Shown here piece by piece: positions 18,298 to 26,642 of a DNA stretch of 64,000 nt (the first letter of the stretch is position 1; each line of letters starts with the position of its first letter). The notes under the pieces are model-generated. The model ran no database searches and was not told the origin of the DNA. It worked only from the letters and a program-made list of their open reading frames with translations. Source of the DNA: an uncultured Lachnospiraceae bacterium (lineage in GTDB: Bacteria > Bacillota > Clostridia > Lachnospirales > Lachnospiraceae); NCBI GenBank assembly GCA_934364805.1, contig CAKRMH010000006.1:76930-140929 (forward strand), given 5' to 3'. Position numbers and translations under genes: made by a program.

Positions 18298-19137
18298 TTA
18301 GTCTTCTAAAAGCTCCGGCCAGGTTTCTTCTAATACTTTTTTCGTATTGCTGTATGTATATTCTGCAGCTTCCTTTAATCCTTTTGCAAGAATCGCATCC
18401 GAAATCACCTCTACACCCACTGCTTTCGGCGATACACCTGCTTCCTTGATCATTTTTACAAATCCGGCTGTATCCTTTGCTCCAGTTCCAGGTGCAAGAC
18501 GGTCATGCATGGATTCATCTCTTAAAATAGATGCAGCATATGGTCTTTCATACGCATCGTTGATCTGGATACTTACAACCTTCTTTGCCATCTCTTTTGT
18601 CAGGATGTCATATGGCTGATCTGCTCTTACCCAGTGCCATGTATCCAGGATCAGCATTGCATTCCCACATCCGGATTCTTTTACAACCGCATATGCTTTC
18701 TCCAGATCCGGGAGGCCGCTGTATGGCATTGGTTCAACACCGATGATGTATTTTCCTGCCCTCTGGCATAATTCTTTTAATTTCTGAGCAGTATATTCAA
18801 CAGAATAATTTTCCATCAGACCACAGTTGATATGCTCTACCTCAAATAACTCACACATGTGGAAGCACATCTGCTCTTTGTATTTCTGCTCATAAGAGCG
18901 GTGTTCTTCTGCCCACTGCACGATATATTCAACTTCCGTCACTTTCATATCGTATTTCTTCAGGATTGCAAGAATGTCTTCATCATGAAGCCCTTCGTTT
19001 AACGCATCTACATAAGTTTCTGCACGAAGACCGATTCCCTCGTATCCAGCTTCTTTTGCTGCCTTTACGCGGTCTTCAAATTTACACTGATCCCCCAGTG
19101 TCCAGGAACTGATTGTAATTGGATGATTTTTTGACAT
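18298..19137 (-). CDS. Xylose-isomerase-like TIM barrel protein, probable 3-dehydroshikimate dehydratase-like
   Basis: A 279-residue sugar phosphate isomerase/epimerase-type barrel (AP endonuclease 2 superfamily). Metal ligands of the fold are recognisable: Glu in GVEPMP, Asp and His in LDTWHW, polar residues in IQINDAY and Glu in GVEVIS. This family includes QuiC-type 3-dehydroshikimate dehydratases, which make protocatechuate. Being first in an operon with shikimate dehydrogenase and opposite a LysR gene supports that reading, but other isomerase functions are possible. The start at 19137 is chosen because GGGAGG lies 7 bases before it; the ATG at 19152 overlaps that site. Confidence 0.75.
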   Translation of the reverse strand: MSKNHPITISSWTLGDQCKFEDRVKAAKEAGYEGIGLRAETYVDALNEGLHDEDILAILKKYDMKVTEVEYIVQWAEEHRSYEQKYKEQMCFHMCELFEVEHINCGLMENYSVEYTAQKLKELCQRAGKYIIGVEPMPYSGLPDLEKAYAVVKESGCGNAMLILDTWHWVRADQPYDILTKEMAKKVVSIQINDAYERPYAASILRDESMHDRLAPGTGAKDTAGFVKMIKEAGVSPKAVGVEVISDAILAKGLKEAAEYTYSNTKKVLEETWPELLED

Positions 19138-19226
19138 ATTTTTTCCTCCCATAACCCTTCGTTTTATATGGAACTCTTTTCCGCCTGCGAAGTGTGATAA
19201 TTTTTTGTCAATCTCTTGATATATTT

Positions 19227-19289
19227 ATTATACTTTCCGCTGTTGATAAAAACTAATGCTTAATTTTATGAAAATTGATAGAAATTATC
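19227..19289. promoter_or_regulatory. Divergent control region between the qui-like operon and lysR
   Basis: On the minus strand a perfect TATAAT (19232-19227) stands without a good -35 box, as is common for LysR-activated promoters. About 45 bases upstream of it lies GATAGAAATTATC (19277-19289), inverted GATA-N5-TATC arms of a size typical of LysR-type boxes. For lysR itself, a TACAAT at about 19302 is a possible -10. The layout fits activation of the operon and self-control of lysR from one shared site (inference). Confidence 0.5.
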
Positions 19290-19353
19290 TATAGGTCATG
19301 CTACAATGCAGTCAGATACATTTGATTTTAGAATGCAGACGGGGGTTTTTCAC

Positions 19354-20235
19354 ATGAATTTATATCATCTTCGCTATTTTGTGACACTAGCCAAAATGCA
19401 GCATTATACCAAAGCTGCGGAGCAGCTCTGTATCACTCAGCCAAGCTTAAGCCACGCAATCTCTTCACTGGAAAAAGAGATGGGGGTAAAATTATTCGAA
19501 AAAGAAGGCCGTAATATAGTACTCACCAAATGCGGGACTGAATTTTTGAAGGAGATCGAACGCTCCCTGGAAATTCTCGACAACAGCGTCACACATATCA
19601 AAGCCTTTGGCTCCGGCGACGGAAGACTGGATATTGCTCTGCTTAGGACACTTGGCACCAGTCTCGTGCCGGATCTGATCCGTGGATTTGTTTCTGAATA
19701 TCCATATAAAAATATAGACTTTCATTTTTACAATGGTCTGACCTCAGATATCCTGGATGGATTAAAAGAGCAGAAATACGATATTGCCTTCTGTTCCTGC
19801 GCAGACAACGAGCCATTGATCGACTTCATTCCGATTTCCAGACAGGAACTTGTTCTGATTGTTCCCAGAAAGCATCCGCTTGCTGACAGAGAAAGCATCC
19901 ATCTGAAAGAAACCCTGCAATATCCCCAGATCCTGTTCTCACAAAGAAGCGGTCTCCGCGCTGTCATTGATAAGTTATTTGAACAATGCGGTCAGATGCC
20001 GGATGCTGTTTTTGAAATAGAGGAAGATCAGACAATTGCCGGATTCGTCGCCAACGGATTTGGAATCGCTGTTGTGCCAGATATGCCTATCTTAAATAAT
20101 ATGCCGCTGAAGGTCATCCATATTTCCGAGCCAAACTGGGAACGCTATTTTTATATGGCGACCTTAAAAAACCGTTATCACGTCCCGCTTGTCGAAAATT
20201 TCAAACGATATGTGGAAGCACATACCGATATTTAA
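19354..20235 (+). CDS. LysR-type regulator divergent from the qui-like operon
   Basis: LysR-family transcription factor with an N-terminal winged helix (MNLYHLRYFVTLAK, TKAAEQLCITQPSLSHAIS) and a C-terminal effector-binding domain from about residue 90. The ATG at 19354 gives the family's usual N-terminus; a longer reading from 19306 adds 16 residues with no homology. It is divergent from and next to the dehydratase-like gene, so control of that operon by a cyclic acid ligand is the obvious hypothesis (compare QuiR of Listeria). It is clearly paralogous to the LysR protein at 20279-21166, sharing KYDIAFCS and GFGIAV motifs. Confidence 0.92.
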   Translation: MNLYHLRYFVTLAKMQHYTKAAEQLCITQPSLSHAISSLEKEMGVKLFEKEGRNIVLTKCGTEFLKEIERSLEILDNSVTHIKAFGSGDGRLDIALLRTLGTSLVPDLIRGFVSEYPYKNIDFHFYNGLTSDILDGLKEQKYDIAFCSCADNEPLIDFIPISRQELVLIVPRKHPLADRESIHLKETLQYPQILFSQRSGLRAVIDKLFEQCGQMPDAVFEIEEDQTIAGFVANGFGIAVVPDMPILNNMPLKVIHISEPNWERYFYMATLKNRYHVPLVENFKRYVEAHTDI

Positions 20236-20279
20236 AAAGAACGCATTCCCCCTTTTTCCATGGTGAATGCGTTCTTTTT
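20234..20279. terminator. Bidirectional terminator shared by two convergent lysR genes
   Basis: A perfect 15-bp inverted repeat (AAAAAGAACGCATTC / GAATGCGTTCTTTTT) with a 16-base loop. A-tract and T-tract flank it on both strands, so it can stop both convergent genes, and it overlaps the stop codon of each. Confidence 0.92.
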
Positions 20280-21166
20280 CATTCTGATTTCGATTCTTTC
20301 ATTACAAAATTCACAAATTTTGATGTAACCGGCGCAAGATATTTATCCTTCATATACGCCATATAAATTTTTCTTTCATAGACCGGGGAATCAATCGGCA
20401 GAACCTTCAGATCCATTGTATCAAGAATTGCAAGCTTCGGCATCACAGCAATTCCAAAGCCTTCCGCAACAAGCCCCGCCATGAAGCTGTCCTCTTCTAC
20501 TTCATATGCGATCTGTGGTGTTCCGTGAATTTTCTCAAAAAGCGTATCGATCGTCGGCCGCAGACCGCTTGTCTTTGAAAAATATACCTGCGGATACGAC
20601 AATGTCTGTTCCAGCGTGATGGAATCGTTTTTTGCAAGTTCATGATCTTTCGGAACAACAACGACCAGATCCTCTCTTCCGATCGGCAGAAACTGAATTC
20701 CCGGTTCTTTTTCCTTTCTGGAACAAAATGCAATATCATACTTTTCATCTTTCAGTCCTGCCAGTATTTTCGTGGTACTTCCGACATCAAAATGAAACTG
20801 TACCGTAAGTTCGGGATCTGATTTCAGGAAATCCGCCACCAGCTTCGGCATAAACTTACTTCCAAGCGTATAAATATATCCGATTTCAATCGTTCCGCTG
20901 GTAAGGCTGTTCAATTCTCTCACTTTCCGAATTCCCGTATCCAAAACCCTGACAGATTCTTGTGCATATTCCAGAAACAGCCTTCCATATTTGGTCAAAA
21001 CCACATTTCTTCCGCGTTTTTCAAAGAGGCACGTTCCAAGTTCTTCCTCCATAAGTTTAATGGCATTACTGAGGCTTGGCTGCGTGATGGCAAGTTCATC
21101 TGCTGCTTTGGTATAATGCTCATATTTGGCAAGCGTAATAAAATACTGAAGTTGATTAAGGTTCAT
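20279..21166 (-). CDS. LysR-type regulator, paralogue of the qui-side LysR
   Basis: A 295-residue LysR regulator with winged helix (TKAADELAITQPSLSNAIK) and substrate-binding domain. The sequence parallels the convergent LysR at 19354-20235 from end to end (YFITLAK, FEKRGRNVVLTK, KYDIAFCS, GFGIAVMP), so the two arose by duplication. It begins 14 bases after the MocR-type gene with GGGGTGGG as ribosome site, which points to cotranscription with the pyridoxal regulator. Its target is unknown; it might respond to the same class of ligand as its paralogue. Confidence 0.9.
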   Translation of the reverse strand: MNLNQLQYFITLAKYEHYTKAADELAITQPSLSNAIKLMEEELGTCLFEKRGRNVVLTKYGRLFLEYAQESVRVLDTGIRKVRELNSLTSGTIEIGYIYTLGSKFMPKLVADFLKSDPELTVQFHFDVGSTTKILAGLKDEKYDIAFCSRKEKEPGIQFLPIGREDLVVVVPKDHELAKNDSITLEQTLSYPQVYFSKTSGLRPTIDTLFEKIHGTPQIAYEVEEDSFMAGLVAEGFGIAVMPKLAILDTMDLKVLPIDSPVYERKIYMAYMKDKYLAPVTSKFVNFVMKESKSE

Positions 21167-21180
21167 TTTCCCACCCCTGT

Positions 21181-22608
21181 TTACTTTGTAATGATCTCGT
21201 ATAATATGGCAACGATCCGGTCAATGTGCTCCAGATCGATGGATGCATAGTTCATAACAAACGTATTGTCTTCCAATACCTTCCCTGTTCCCGCATGGTA
21301 ATAATCGGACACCGGAACCATGCGGATTCCTCTTGTTTTTGCCAGCTGGACGATCTCCGACTCTTTTTTGCCGGTCATAATATGCATCAGGAAATGGATT
21401 CCGGTCTCTTCTCCGGATATCGAGATCAGCTTTCCAAGACTGCTTTGCTGAAAAGCCTGAAGGATCTGATCCCTCTTATTCTGATAATAATTCCGCAGCC
21501 GGTTAATGTGCTTTTCAAAGCTTCCGTTTTCGATAAACCTTGCCAGCGTATACTGTTCAAAGTTTGAAACTGTACAGGAATAAAACGAGAGCCGCTCATA
21601 AAATTCTCTGGTCAGTGACTGTGGCAGTACCATATAACTGATTCGCACGGTAGATGCAAGCGTCTTGGAAAATGTATTCATATAGATAACCTTTCCCGCT
21701 ACATCAATGCTCTGAAGCGTCGGAATCGGCTTTCCCGTCAGGCGCAGTTCACTGTCATAGTCATCCTCGATAATATAGCGCTCCTGTTTTTTGGCAGCCC
21801 AGCCCAGAAGCTCATATCTTCTGCTGATTGGCATGACAATTCCGGTCGGGAAGTGATGGGATGGCGAAATATGTACAATATCAGTGCCTTCCTGTTCCAG
21901 TTTTTCCACCGAAATTCCTTCCGTATCCATATCAATATATCTGCATGCTACTTTCATGCTCTCATAAACCTTTGCAATCTTAAGATATCCCGGATTCTCT
22001 ACCGCATAAACTCTTCTGTTTCCAAGCAGCTGGATCAACAGGCCATACAGATATTCGGTTCCGGCTCCGACAATAATCTGTTCTGGTTTTACATCCATTC
22101 CCCGAAAATCCTTCAGATAAACTGCAATCGCATCACGAAGTTCCCGGATTCCCCCGCACGGTGAATTTGTCATCAGTTCAATTCTGCTGTCACTGAGTAC
22201 CTCCCGGATTGTCTTCGTCCATATGGTAAAAGGAAAAATGTCACTGTCCGTCTGATTGCTGGAAAAATCCGCAAGATACCCCTGTGTCATTCCTTCAGTT
22301 CTCTTTTTATCTACCGGTTTTGTCTTTTTTCTTTCTCCTGACACCTCAAGGCCTGAAAGTGCATATTTCAGATCCGAAACGTAAAAACCTTTTTTTGCAA
22401 CTGAATAAATATATCCTTCTGCCCTCAGCTGTTCGTAAGCGCCTTCTACCGTAATGACACTTATACCCAGATTTTTTGCGAATGTACGCTTCGACGGAAG
22501 CTTTGTACCTGCCAGCAGATTCCCCATTACAATATCATCCCTGATACATTTATATAAATATTCATATAGAGAATCTGACCCTATATTTTCAAAACTATAC
22601 GTCAACAT
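21181..22608 (-). CDS. pdxR: MocR/PdxR-type regulator (GntR helix-turn-helix plus aminotransferase domain)
   Basis: A 475-residue MocR-family activator: a GntR winged helix at about 10-75 ([22 protein letters not shown]), a linker, then a fold-type I aminotransferase domain from about 110. PLP-site landmarks are [18 protein letters not shown] and the Schiff-base lysine in TFSKTLAS. The gene is divergent from pdxS-pdxT, the standard arrangement for PdxR, which senses PLP and activates PLP synthesis. The name rests on this context. A lysR gene follows 14 bases downstream. Confidence 0.9.
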   Translation of the reverse strand: MLTYSFENIGSDSLYEYLYKCIRDDIVMGNLLAGTKLPSKRTFAKNLGISVITVEGAYEQLRAEGYIYSVAKKGFYVSDLKYALSGLEVSGERKKTKPVDKKRTEGMTQGYLADFSSNQTDSDIFPFTIWTKTIREVLSDSRIELMTNSPCGGIRELRDAIAVYLKDFRGMDVKPEQIIVGAGTEYLYGLLIQLLGNRRVYAVENPGYLKIAKVYESMKVACRYIDMDTEGISVEKLEQEGTDIVHISPSHHFPTGIVMPISRRYELLGWAAKKQERYIIEDDYDSELRLTGKPIPTLQSIDVAGKVIYMNTFSKTLASTVRISYMVLPQSLTREFYERLSFYSCTVSNFEQYTLARFIENGSFEKHINRLRNYYQNKRDQILQAFQQSSLGKLISISGEETGIHFLMHIMTGKKESEIVQLAKTRGIRMVPVSDYYHAGTGKVLEDNTFVMNYASIDLEHIDRIVAILYEIITK

Positions 22609-22652
22609 TTCTTTTCAATCTCCGAATCTGGTATTACTGAATATATTTATTT

Positions 22653-22672
22653 TGACCATTTATCCAAGGTCA
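22653..22672. promoter_or_regulatory. TGACC-N10-GGTCA inverted repeat between pdxR and pdxS
   Basis: Imperfect family consensus is not known to me, but TGACC (22653-22657) and GGTCA (22668-22672) are exact inverted arms in the 136-base divergent region, just upstream of the pdxS -10 box. It is a plausible PdxR site. Confidence 0.45.
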
Positions 22673-22681
22673 CACATTCAT

Positions 22682-22687
22682 TATAAT
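22682..22687 (+). promoter_or_regulatory. -10 box of pdxST
   Basis: A perfect TATAAT with no recognisable -35 at the right distance (TTTATC), as expected of a promoter that needs an activator. It lies about 55 bases before the pdxS ATG. Confidence 0.5.
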
Positions 22688-22744
22688 CATAGCCATATCA
22701 AAAGTAAAGAAAATCCCGCAGGATTTAAAGGAGGAAACCTATTT

Positions 22745-23623
22745 ATGGAAAATACAGAAAGATACCAGTTAAACAAACAGCTCGCCCAGATGTTAAAAGG
22801 CGGTGTTATCATGGATGTTACCACTCCGGAACAGGCAAAAATCGCAGAAGCAGCCGGTGCCTGCGCTGTTATGGCTCTTGAACGCATCCCTGCAGATATC
22901 CGTGCAGCCGGCGGTGTATCAAGAATGAGCGATCCGAAAATGATTCGTGGAATTCAGGATGCTGTATCCATCCCGGTCATGGCCAAATGCCGTATCGGTC
23001 ACTTCGTTGAAGCGCAGATCCTTGAGAGCATTGAGATTGACTATATCGACGAAAGTGAAGTATTATCCCCGGCTGACGATGTATACCATATCAACAAACG
23101 TAATTTTAAAGTTCCTTTTGTCTGTGGTGCCAAAGATCTTGGCGAAGCACTCCGCAGAATCAACGAAGGAGCTTCGATGATCCGTACCAAAGGAGAACCT
23201 GGAACCGGAGATATCATCCAGGCAGTCCGCCATATGCGCAAAATGAACAGCGAAATCGCACGTCTTACCAGCATGCGCGAAGACGAATTATTTGAGGCAG
23301 CCAAACAGCTTCAGGTTCCTTACGAACTTGTTGCGTACGTTCACTCCAACGGCCGTCTCCCGGTTGTAAACTTTGCAGCTGGCGGTGTTGCTACCCCTGC
23401 TGATGCCGCACTGATGATGCAGCTTGGTGCCGAAGGTGTCTTTGTCGGCTCCGGTATCTTCAAATCTGGAAACCCGGAAAAACGTGCAAATGCCATTGTA
23501 AAATCTGTAACCAACTACACCGATGCGGATATGATCGCCAAATTATCCGAAGATCTTGGTGAAGCTATGGTTGGAATCAATGAGCAGGAAATCTCTTTGA
23601 TCATGGCAGAAAGGGGCATCTAA
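22745..23623 (+). CDS. pdxS: Pyridoxal 5'-phosphate synthase, PdxS subunit
   Basis: Forms PLP from ribose 5-phosphate, glyceraldehyde 3-phosphate and ammonia; a 292-residue barrel that assembles as a dodecamer. Key residues are visible: the early Asp in VIMDV, Lys in VMAKCRIGH and Lys in [11 protein letters not shown], which form the imine intermediates, and GSGIFKS near the phosphate site. The start at 22745 follows AAAGGAGG (22727-22734) by 10 bases; reading further upstream has no site. The stop overlaps the pdxT start by one base. Confidence 0.98.
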   Translation: MENTERYQLNKQLAQMLKGGVIMDVTTPEQAKIAEAAGACAVMALERIPADIRAAGGVSRMSDPKMIRGIQDAVSIPVMAKCRIGHFVEAQILESIEIDYIDESEVLSPADDVYHINKRNFKVPFVCGAKDLGEALRRINEGASMIRTKGEPGTGDIIQAVRHMRKMNSEIARLTSMREDELFEAAKQLQVPYELVAYVHSNGRLPVVNFAAGGVATPADAALMMQLGAEGVFVGSGIFKSGNPEKRANAIVKSVTNYTDADMIAKLSEDLGEAMVGINEQEISLIMAERGI

Positions 23624-24198
23624 TGCAAATTGGAATTCTCGCAGTACAAGGTGCTTTTGCCGAACATGAAAAAGTTTTGGAGCAGCTAAACATTCCATAC
23701 GTTGAGCTTCGCAAAGCTGAGGATCTGGACACTCCCTATGACGGGCTGATCTTTCCCGGCGGCGAAAGCACGGTTCAGGGCAAATTATTAAAGGAACTGG
23801 GTATGTTTGATAAGATCCATGCACAGCTTTTAGAAGGTATGCCGGTTCTTGCGACCTGTGCCGGCATGATCCTTCTTGCCTCTTCGCTTGACAATGATAC
23901 ACACCATTATTTTGGAACGCTTCCGGTCTCCGTAAAGCGCAATGCCTACGGCCGGCAGCTTGGAAGCTTTCATACGATATCCGAATGCAAAGGACTCGGT
24001 GATATTCCCATGACCTTCATCCGTGCACCATATGTATCATCCGTTGATGATTCCGTTGACGTGCTTTCTGTTGTCGATTCTCACATTGTTGCCGTACAAT
24101 ATGAGAATCAGCTGGCAATGTCCTTCCATCCGGAACTGGATGATGATCTGCGCATTCATCAGAGATTTCTTGAACTTGTACAAAATCATGCATCCTGA
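23623..24198 (+). CDS. pdxT: Pyridoxal 5'-phosphate synthase, glutaminase subunit PdxT
   Basis: Class I glutamine amidotransferase that supplies ammonia to PdxS. At 191 residues it has the family length, with FPGGES (about 46-51), nucleophile Cys in ATCAGM (about 79) and the His-Glu pair in SFHPE near 168-172. The TAATG overlap with pdxS shows translational coupling and matched subunit supply. Confidence 0.98.
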   Translation: MQIGILAVQGAFAEHEKVLEQLNIPYVELRKAEDLDTPYDGLIFPGGESTVQGKLLKELGMFDKIHAQLLEGMPVLATCAGMILLASSLDNDTHHYFGTLPVSVKRNAYGRQLGSFHTISECKGLGDIPMTFIRAPYVSSVDDSVDVLSVVDSHIVAVQYENQLAMSFHPELDDDLRIHQRFLELVQNHAS

Positions 24199-24232
24199 AT
24201 GTTATAAACGGTCTGATATAGCACAAAAACTC

Positions 24233-24271
24233 CGGCAGCTGCCTCAAATTCATGAAGCAGCTGCCGTGTTT
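24233..24271. terminator. Bidirectional terminator between pdxT and the EAL-domain gene
   Basis: CGGCAGCTGC (24233-24242) and GCAGCTGCCG (24257-24266) form a perfect 10-bp stem. Minus-strand read-through meets GAGTTTTTG, plus-strand meets TGTTTGATTTC, so both convergent genes can use it. Confidence 0.8.
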
Positions 24272-24279
24272 GATTTCTT

Positions 24280-26376
24280 TTATGTAAGAAGCCGTTCGAA
24301 CTCCCCCTGTGGAAGTGGTTTCGAGAAATAAAATCCCTGTATAAAATCACAACCATAATCTCTTAAAAATTCGATCTGTTCTTCTGTTTCTACTCCTTCC
24401 GCAACCACCTTCATTCCCAGCCTGTGCGCAAGTTCAATAATTGATATCAGAATATTATTATTCTTTTTACTTCTTCCTATCCGATGTACAAATCCCATAT
24501 CCAGTTTAATGATATCGAATTCAAAATCGCGTACTGTACTGAAGGACGAAAGACCACTGCCGAAATCATCCACCAGCATTTTCACACCATACTTGCGTAA
24601 CTCTGTCAGAAATTTACTACCGGTTTCATTGATTTCCGCATATGCAGACTCTGTGATCTCATAACGGAAATTCTCTTTTGGAAGTCTGGAGTTTATGATA
24701 TCCCGACGTATTTTATCCATAATGTTATTATCCATAAGATCCATTCTGGAAAGGTTCACAGTAACCGGAACAATCCGTTTTCCCTCTTGAAACCGTTTCT
24801 CCAGGAATTCATGTACACGGCTGTTTACCAGTAGATCCAGTTTCGTTATATGACCACTTTCCTCTAATGCAGGAATAAAATGTTTTGGCAGGATTACCTC
24901 ATTGTCCCTGGATATCCATCTGACAAGTGCCTCCGCAGAAACGATCTTTCTCGTCCACACATCAAAGATCGGCTGATAATATACGTGAAACTCATCATTT
25001 TTCAAGGCATGTTCCAGCTGTATCAATGCTATACTGCGCTGCTCATATTCTTTTCTCATATCACCGTTAAATACAGCATAAGGCTGGACATACTGATTCG
25101 CAATATATGTTTTTGCAAGTTTTGCACGGTCACACATATCCGACACACTGAGCCTGCAATTCTCCGGTATATAATAGATTCCACATCTCCCGTAAATATC
25201 GATCCTCATATCGTTGCGATACAAAGTTCCATGAAGGACTTCTGGAAGTCTGTCCAATTCCACATTGTCAGCTTCTGTGAGCACTGTAAAATGATCTGCC
25301 TCTACACGTCCGACTGCCAGAGGTTTCAAATAACACGTCTGCAATGCGTGCATTGCATCACACAGTACATCATCTCCTACATCGTATCCAAACAGATCGT
25401 TAATCGCTTTAAAACGCTGAATATTAAAATATAGGATCGCAAACCGCTTGTCTGGATTGTTATGAATAATTTCTTCTGCCTTCTGTGAAAAACCTGTCCT
25501 GTTTAACGCCCCCGTCAGTGCATCTATTTCCGATGCTTTTGTCATATCATCCACAACAAACAAAAGCAGTCTCTGCTTTTCGTCAAACCAGTAATAGGTA
25601 TAGCGTTCCACCTCATGAGCGGTATTATGTACGGTAAACGAAAATTCACCTGCCATTGTCATGTTATCGCTCAGATACTCCAGCGACGTGCAGCGGGCGA
25701 ACTGCTCCTGGTCTTTTCCCAAAATACGCTGTCTGCACATATTCCGTACACATTCGTTATAGGAAAGTACAGAATCATCCTCCAGTTTCATTTCCTCAAA
25801 ATGGTTAGATCTTATATATAAGATCTGCTTGTCCATTTCAATCAATCCCAAAGCTTTATAATCTGCCTGATAGAGAATATCCTGAATCTGCTCATCAACG
25901 TATTTGCGTGTATAATCTTCCCATGTTGCGCATGCCTCAATATGACCATTCGCCGGATTCTGGAACATATTTACATTCACGCGGTAACAGCAGACACGGT
26001 TTCCTTTCTGAAAGCGATGCCTTGTCCGCAGCTGTGGTCTGCCTTCCTGAAACGTCCGGATCAGGTTGGTACGGGAAAATTCCCTGTTGAACTCATCCCT
26101 GCTTTCCTGGTCAGGAATATAGTGATTGATATTGGTTTCCAGCCAGTGATAAACTTCCTGTCTGGAATGCTCAATGGTATTCTTCTCATATCCATCCCAT
26201 AATATCCGTATCAGCTGATCCTGTGTTACATCAATATAAATCGCACCAACCTGATCCGCTCCTCCTGACATCAGAAAATCTGTTCTTGCCTGATAGGTCT
26301 TCTCTGAATTCCACTGATTGTGAACAACGGAACTATCCCCATTCTTTTTCTGACTATTCGTATCCGTCTGATTCAT
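24280..26376 (-). CDS. Cyclic di-GMP phosphodiesterase with degenerate GGDEF and intact EAL domain
   Basis: A 698-residue soluble protein. PAS-like sensory regions fill the first 280 residues. A GGDEF fold at about 284-440 begins with DALTGALNR but reads RVEADHF (357-363) where RxGGDEF should be, so cyclase activity is not expected. The EAL domain (about 455-698) has all main catalytic positions: Glu482 in EALVR, Asn541, Glu573, Asp603/Asp604 in DDFG, Lys624 and Glu660. It should hydrolyse c-di-GMP, with the GGDEF part perhaps binding GTP as regulator. GAAGGGAG lies 9 bases before the ATG. A leader of more than 100 bases with a possible small ORF precedes it. Confidence 0.92.
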   Translation of the reverse strand: MNQTDTNSQKKNGDSSVVHNQWNSEKTYQARTDFLMSGGADQVGAIYIDVTQDQLIRILWDGYEKNTIEHSRQEVYHWLETNINHYIPDQESRDEFNREFSRTNLIRTFQEGRPQLRTRHRFQKGNRVCCYRVNVNMFQNPANGHIEACATWEDYTRKYVDEQIQDILYQADYKALGLIEMDKQILYIRSNHFEEMKLEDDSVLSYNECVRNMCRQRILGKDQEQFARCTSLEYLSDNMTMAGEFSFTVHNTAHEVERYTYYWFDEKQRLLLFVVDDMTKASEIDALTGALNRTGFSQKAEEIIHNNPDKRFAILYFNIQRFKAINDLFGYDVGDDVLCDAMHALQTCYLKPLAVGRVEADHFTVLTEADNVELDRLPEVLHGTLYRNDMRIDIYGRCGIYYIPENCRLSVSDMCDRAKLAKTYIANQYVQPYAVFNGDMRKEYEQRSIALIQLEHALKNDEFHVYYQPIFDVWTRKIVSAEALVRWISRDNEVILPKHFIPALEESGHITKLDLLVNSRVHEFLEKRFQEGKRIVPVTVNLSRMDLMDNNIMDKIRRDIINSRLPKENFRYEITESAYAEINETGSKFLTELRKYGVKMLVDDFGSGLSSFSTVRDFEFDIIKLDMGFVHRIGRSKKNNNILISIIELAHRLGMKVVAEGVETEEQIEFLRDYGCDFIQGFYFSKPLPQGEFERLLT

Positions 26377-26410
26377 ATACTCTTTCTCCCTTCAAGCGTC
26401 AGCGCCCCAG

Positions 26411-26482
26411 TTATGAAATTCGGAAGAACTTCAGATCTGTTTCAAGCTTTTCAACCAGCTGCTGAAACTCACTTTTTCGCAA
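26411..26482 (-). CDS. Possible 23-residue leader peptide upstream of the EAL gene
   Basis: A TTG-started frame with AGGGG 7 bases before it encodes 23 residues of helix-forming, heptad-like character (EFQQLVEKLETDL core) and stops 34 bases before the EAL start. Codon choice (CAG, CTG, GAA, AAG) matches the local genes. It could be a translated small protein or leader, the remnant of an older gene, or chance. Confidence 0.3.
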   Translation of the reverse strand: MRKSEFQQLVEKLETDLKFFRIS

Positions 26483-26585
26483 ATATTACCCCTACTGAGT
26501 CTATCTGTTATTTATTTTTATGACACTATTTTAGCACTTTATTCCTAGCATTACCAGCCTTTCCGTTATGTTATACCTAATTTGT

Positions 26586-26623
26586 AAAAAGAAAAGCGGA
26601 ATATGTCATGCATATCCCGCTTT
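26586..26623 (-). terminator. Terminator after the Fur-family gene
   Basis: On the minus strand AAAGCGGGATATG pairs with CATATTCCGCTTT (13 positions, one G-T pair) and runs into TTTTCTTTTT. It starts about 20 bases after the stop codon. Confidence 0.88.
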
Positions 26624-26642
26624 ATCTCATATTATGTAAATA

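Noticed and set aside
19277..19289. GATAGAAATTATC as a second Fur-type site
   Set aside because: Half-sites and spacing differ from AGTTAG-N6-CTAACT, and position between lysR and its target suits a LysR box better.
22454..22744. A longer pdxS with about 97 extra N-terminal residues
   Set aside because: The extension runs antisense through the start of pdxR, has no ribosome site, and PdxS starts at the ATG behind AAAGGAGG.
26377..26580. Possible c-di-GMP riboswitch in the leader of the EAL gene
   Set aside because: The GEMM core segments and tetraloop/receptor pattern were looked for and not seen.
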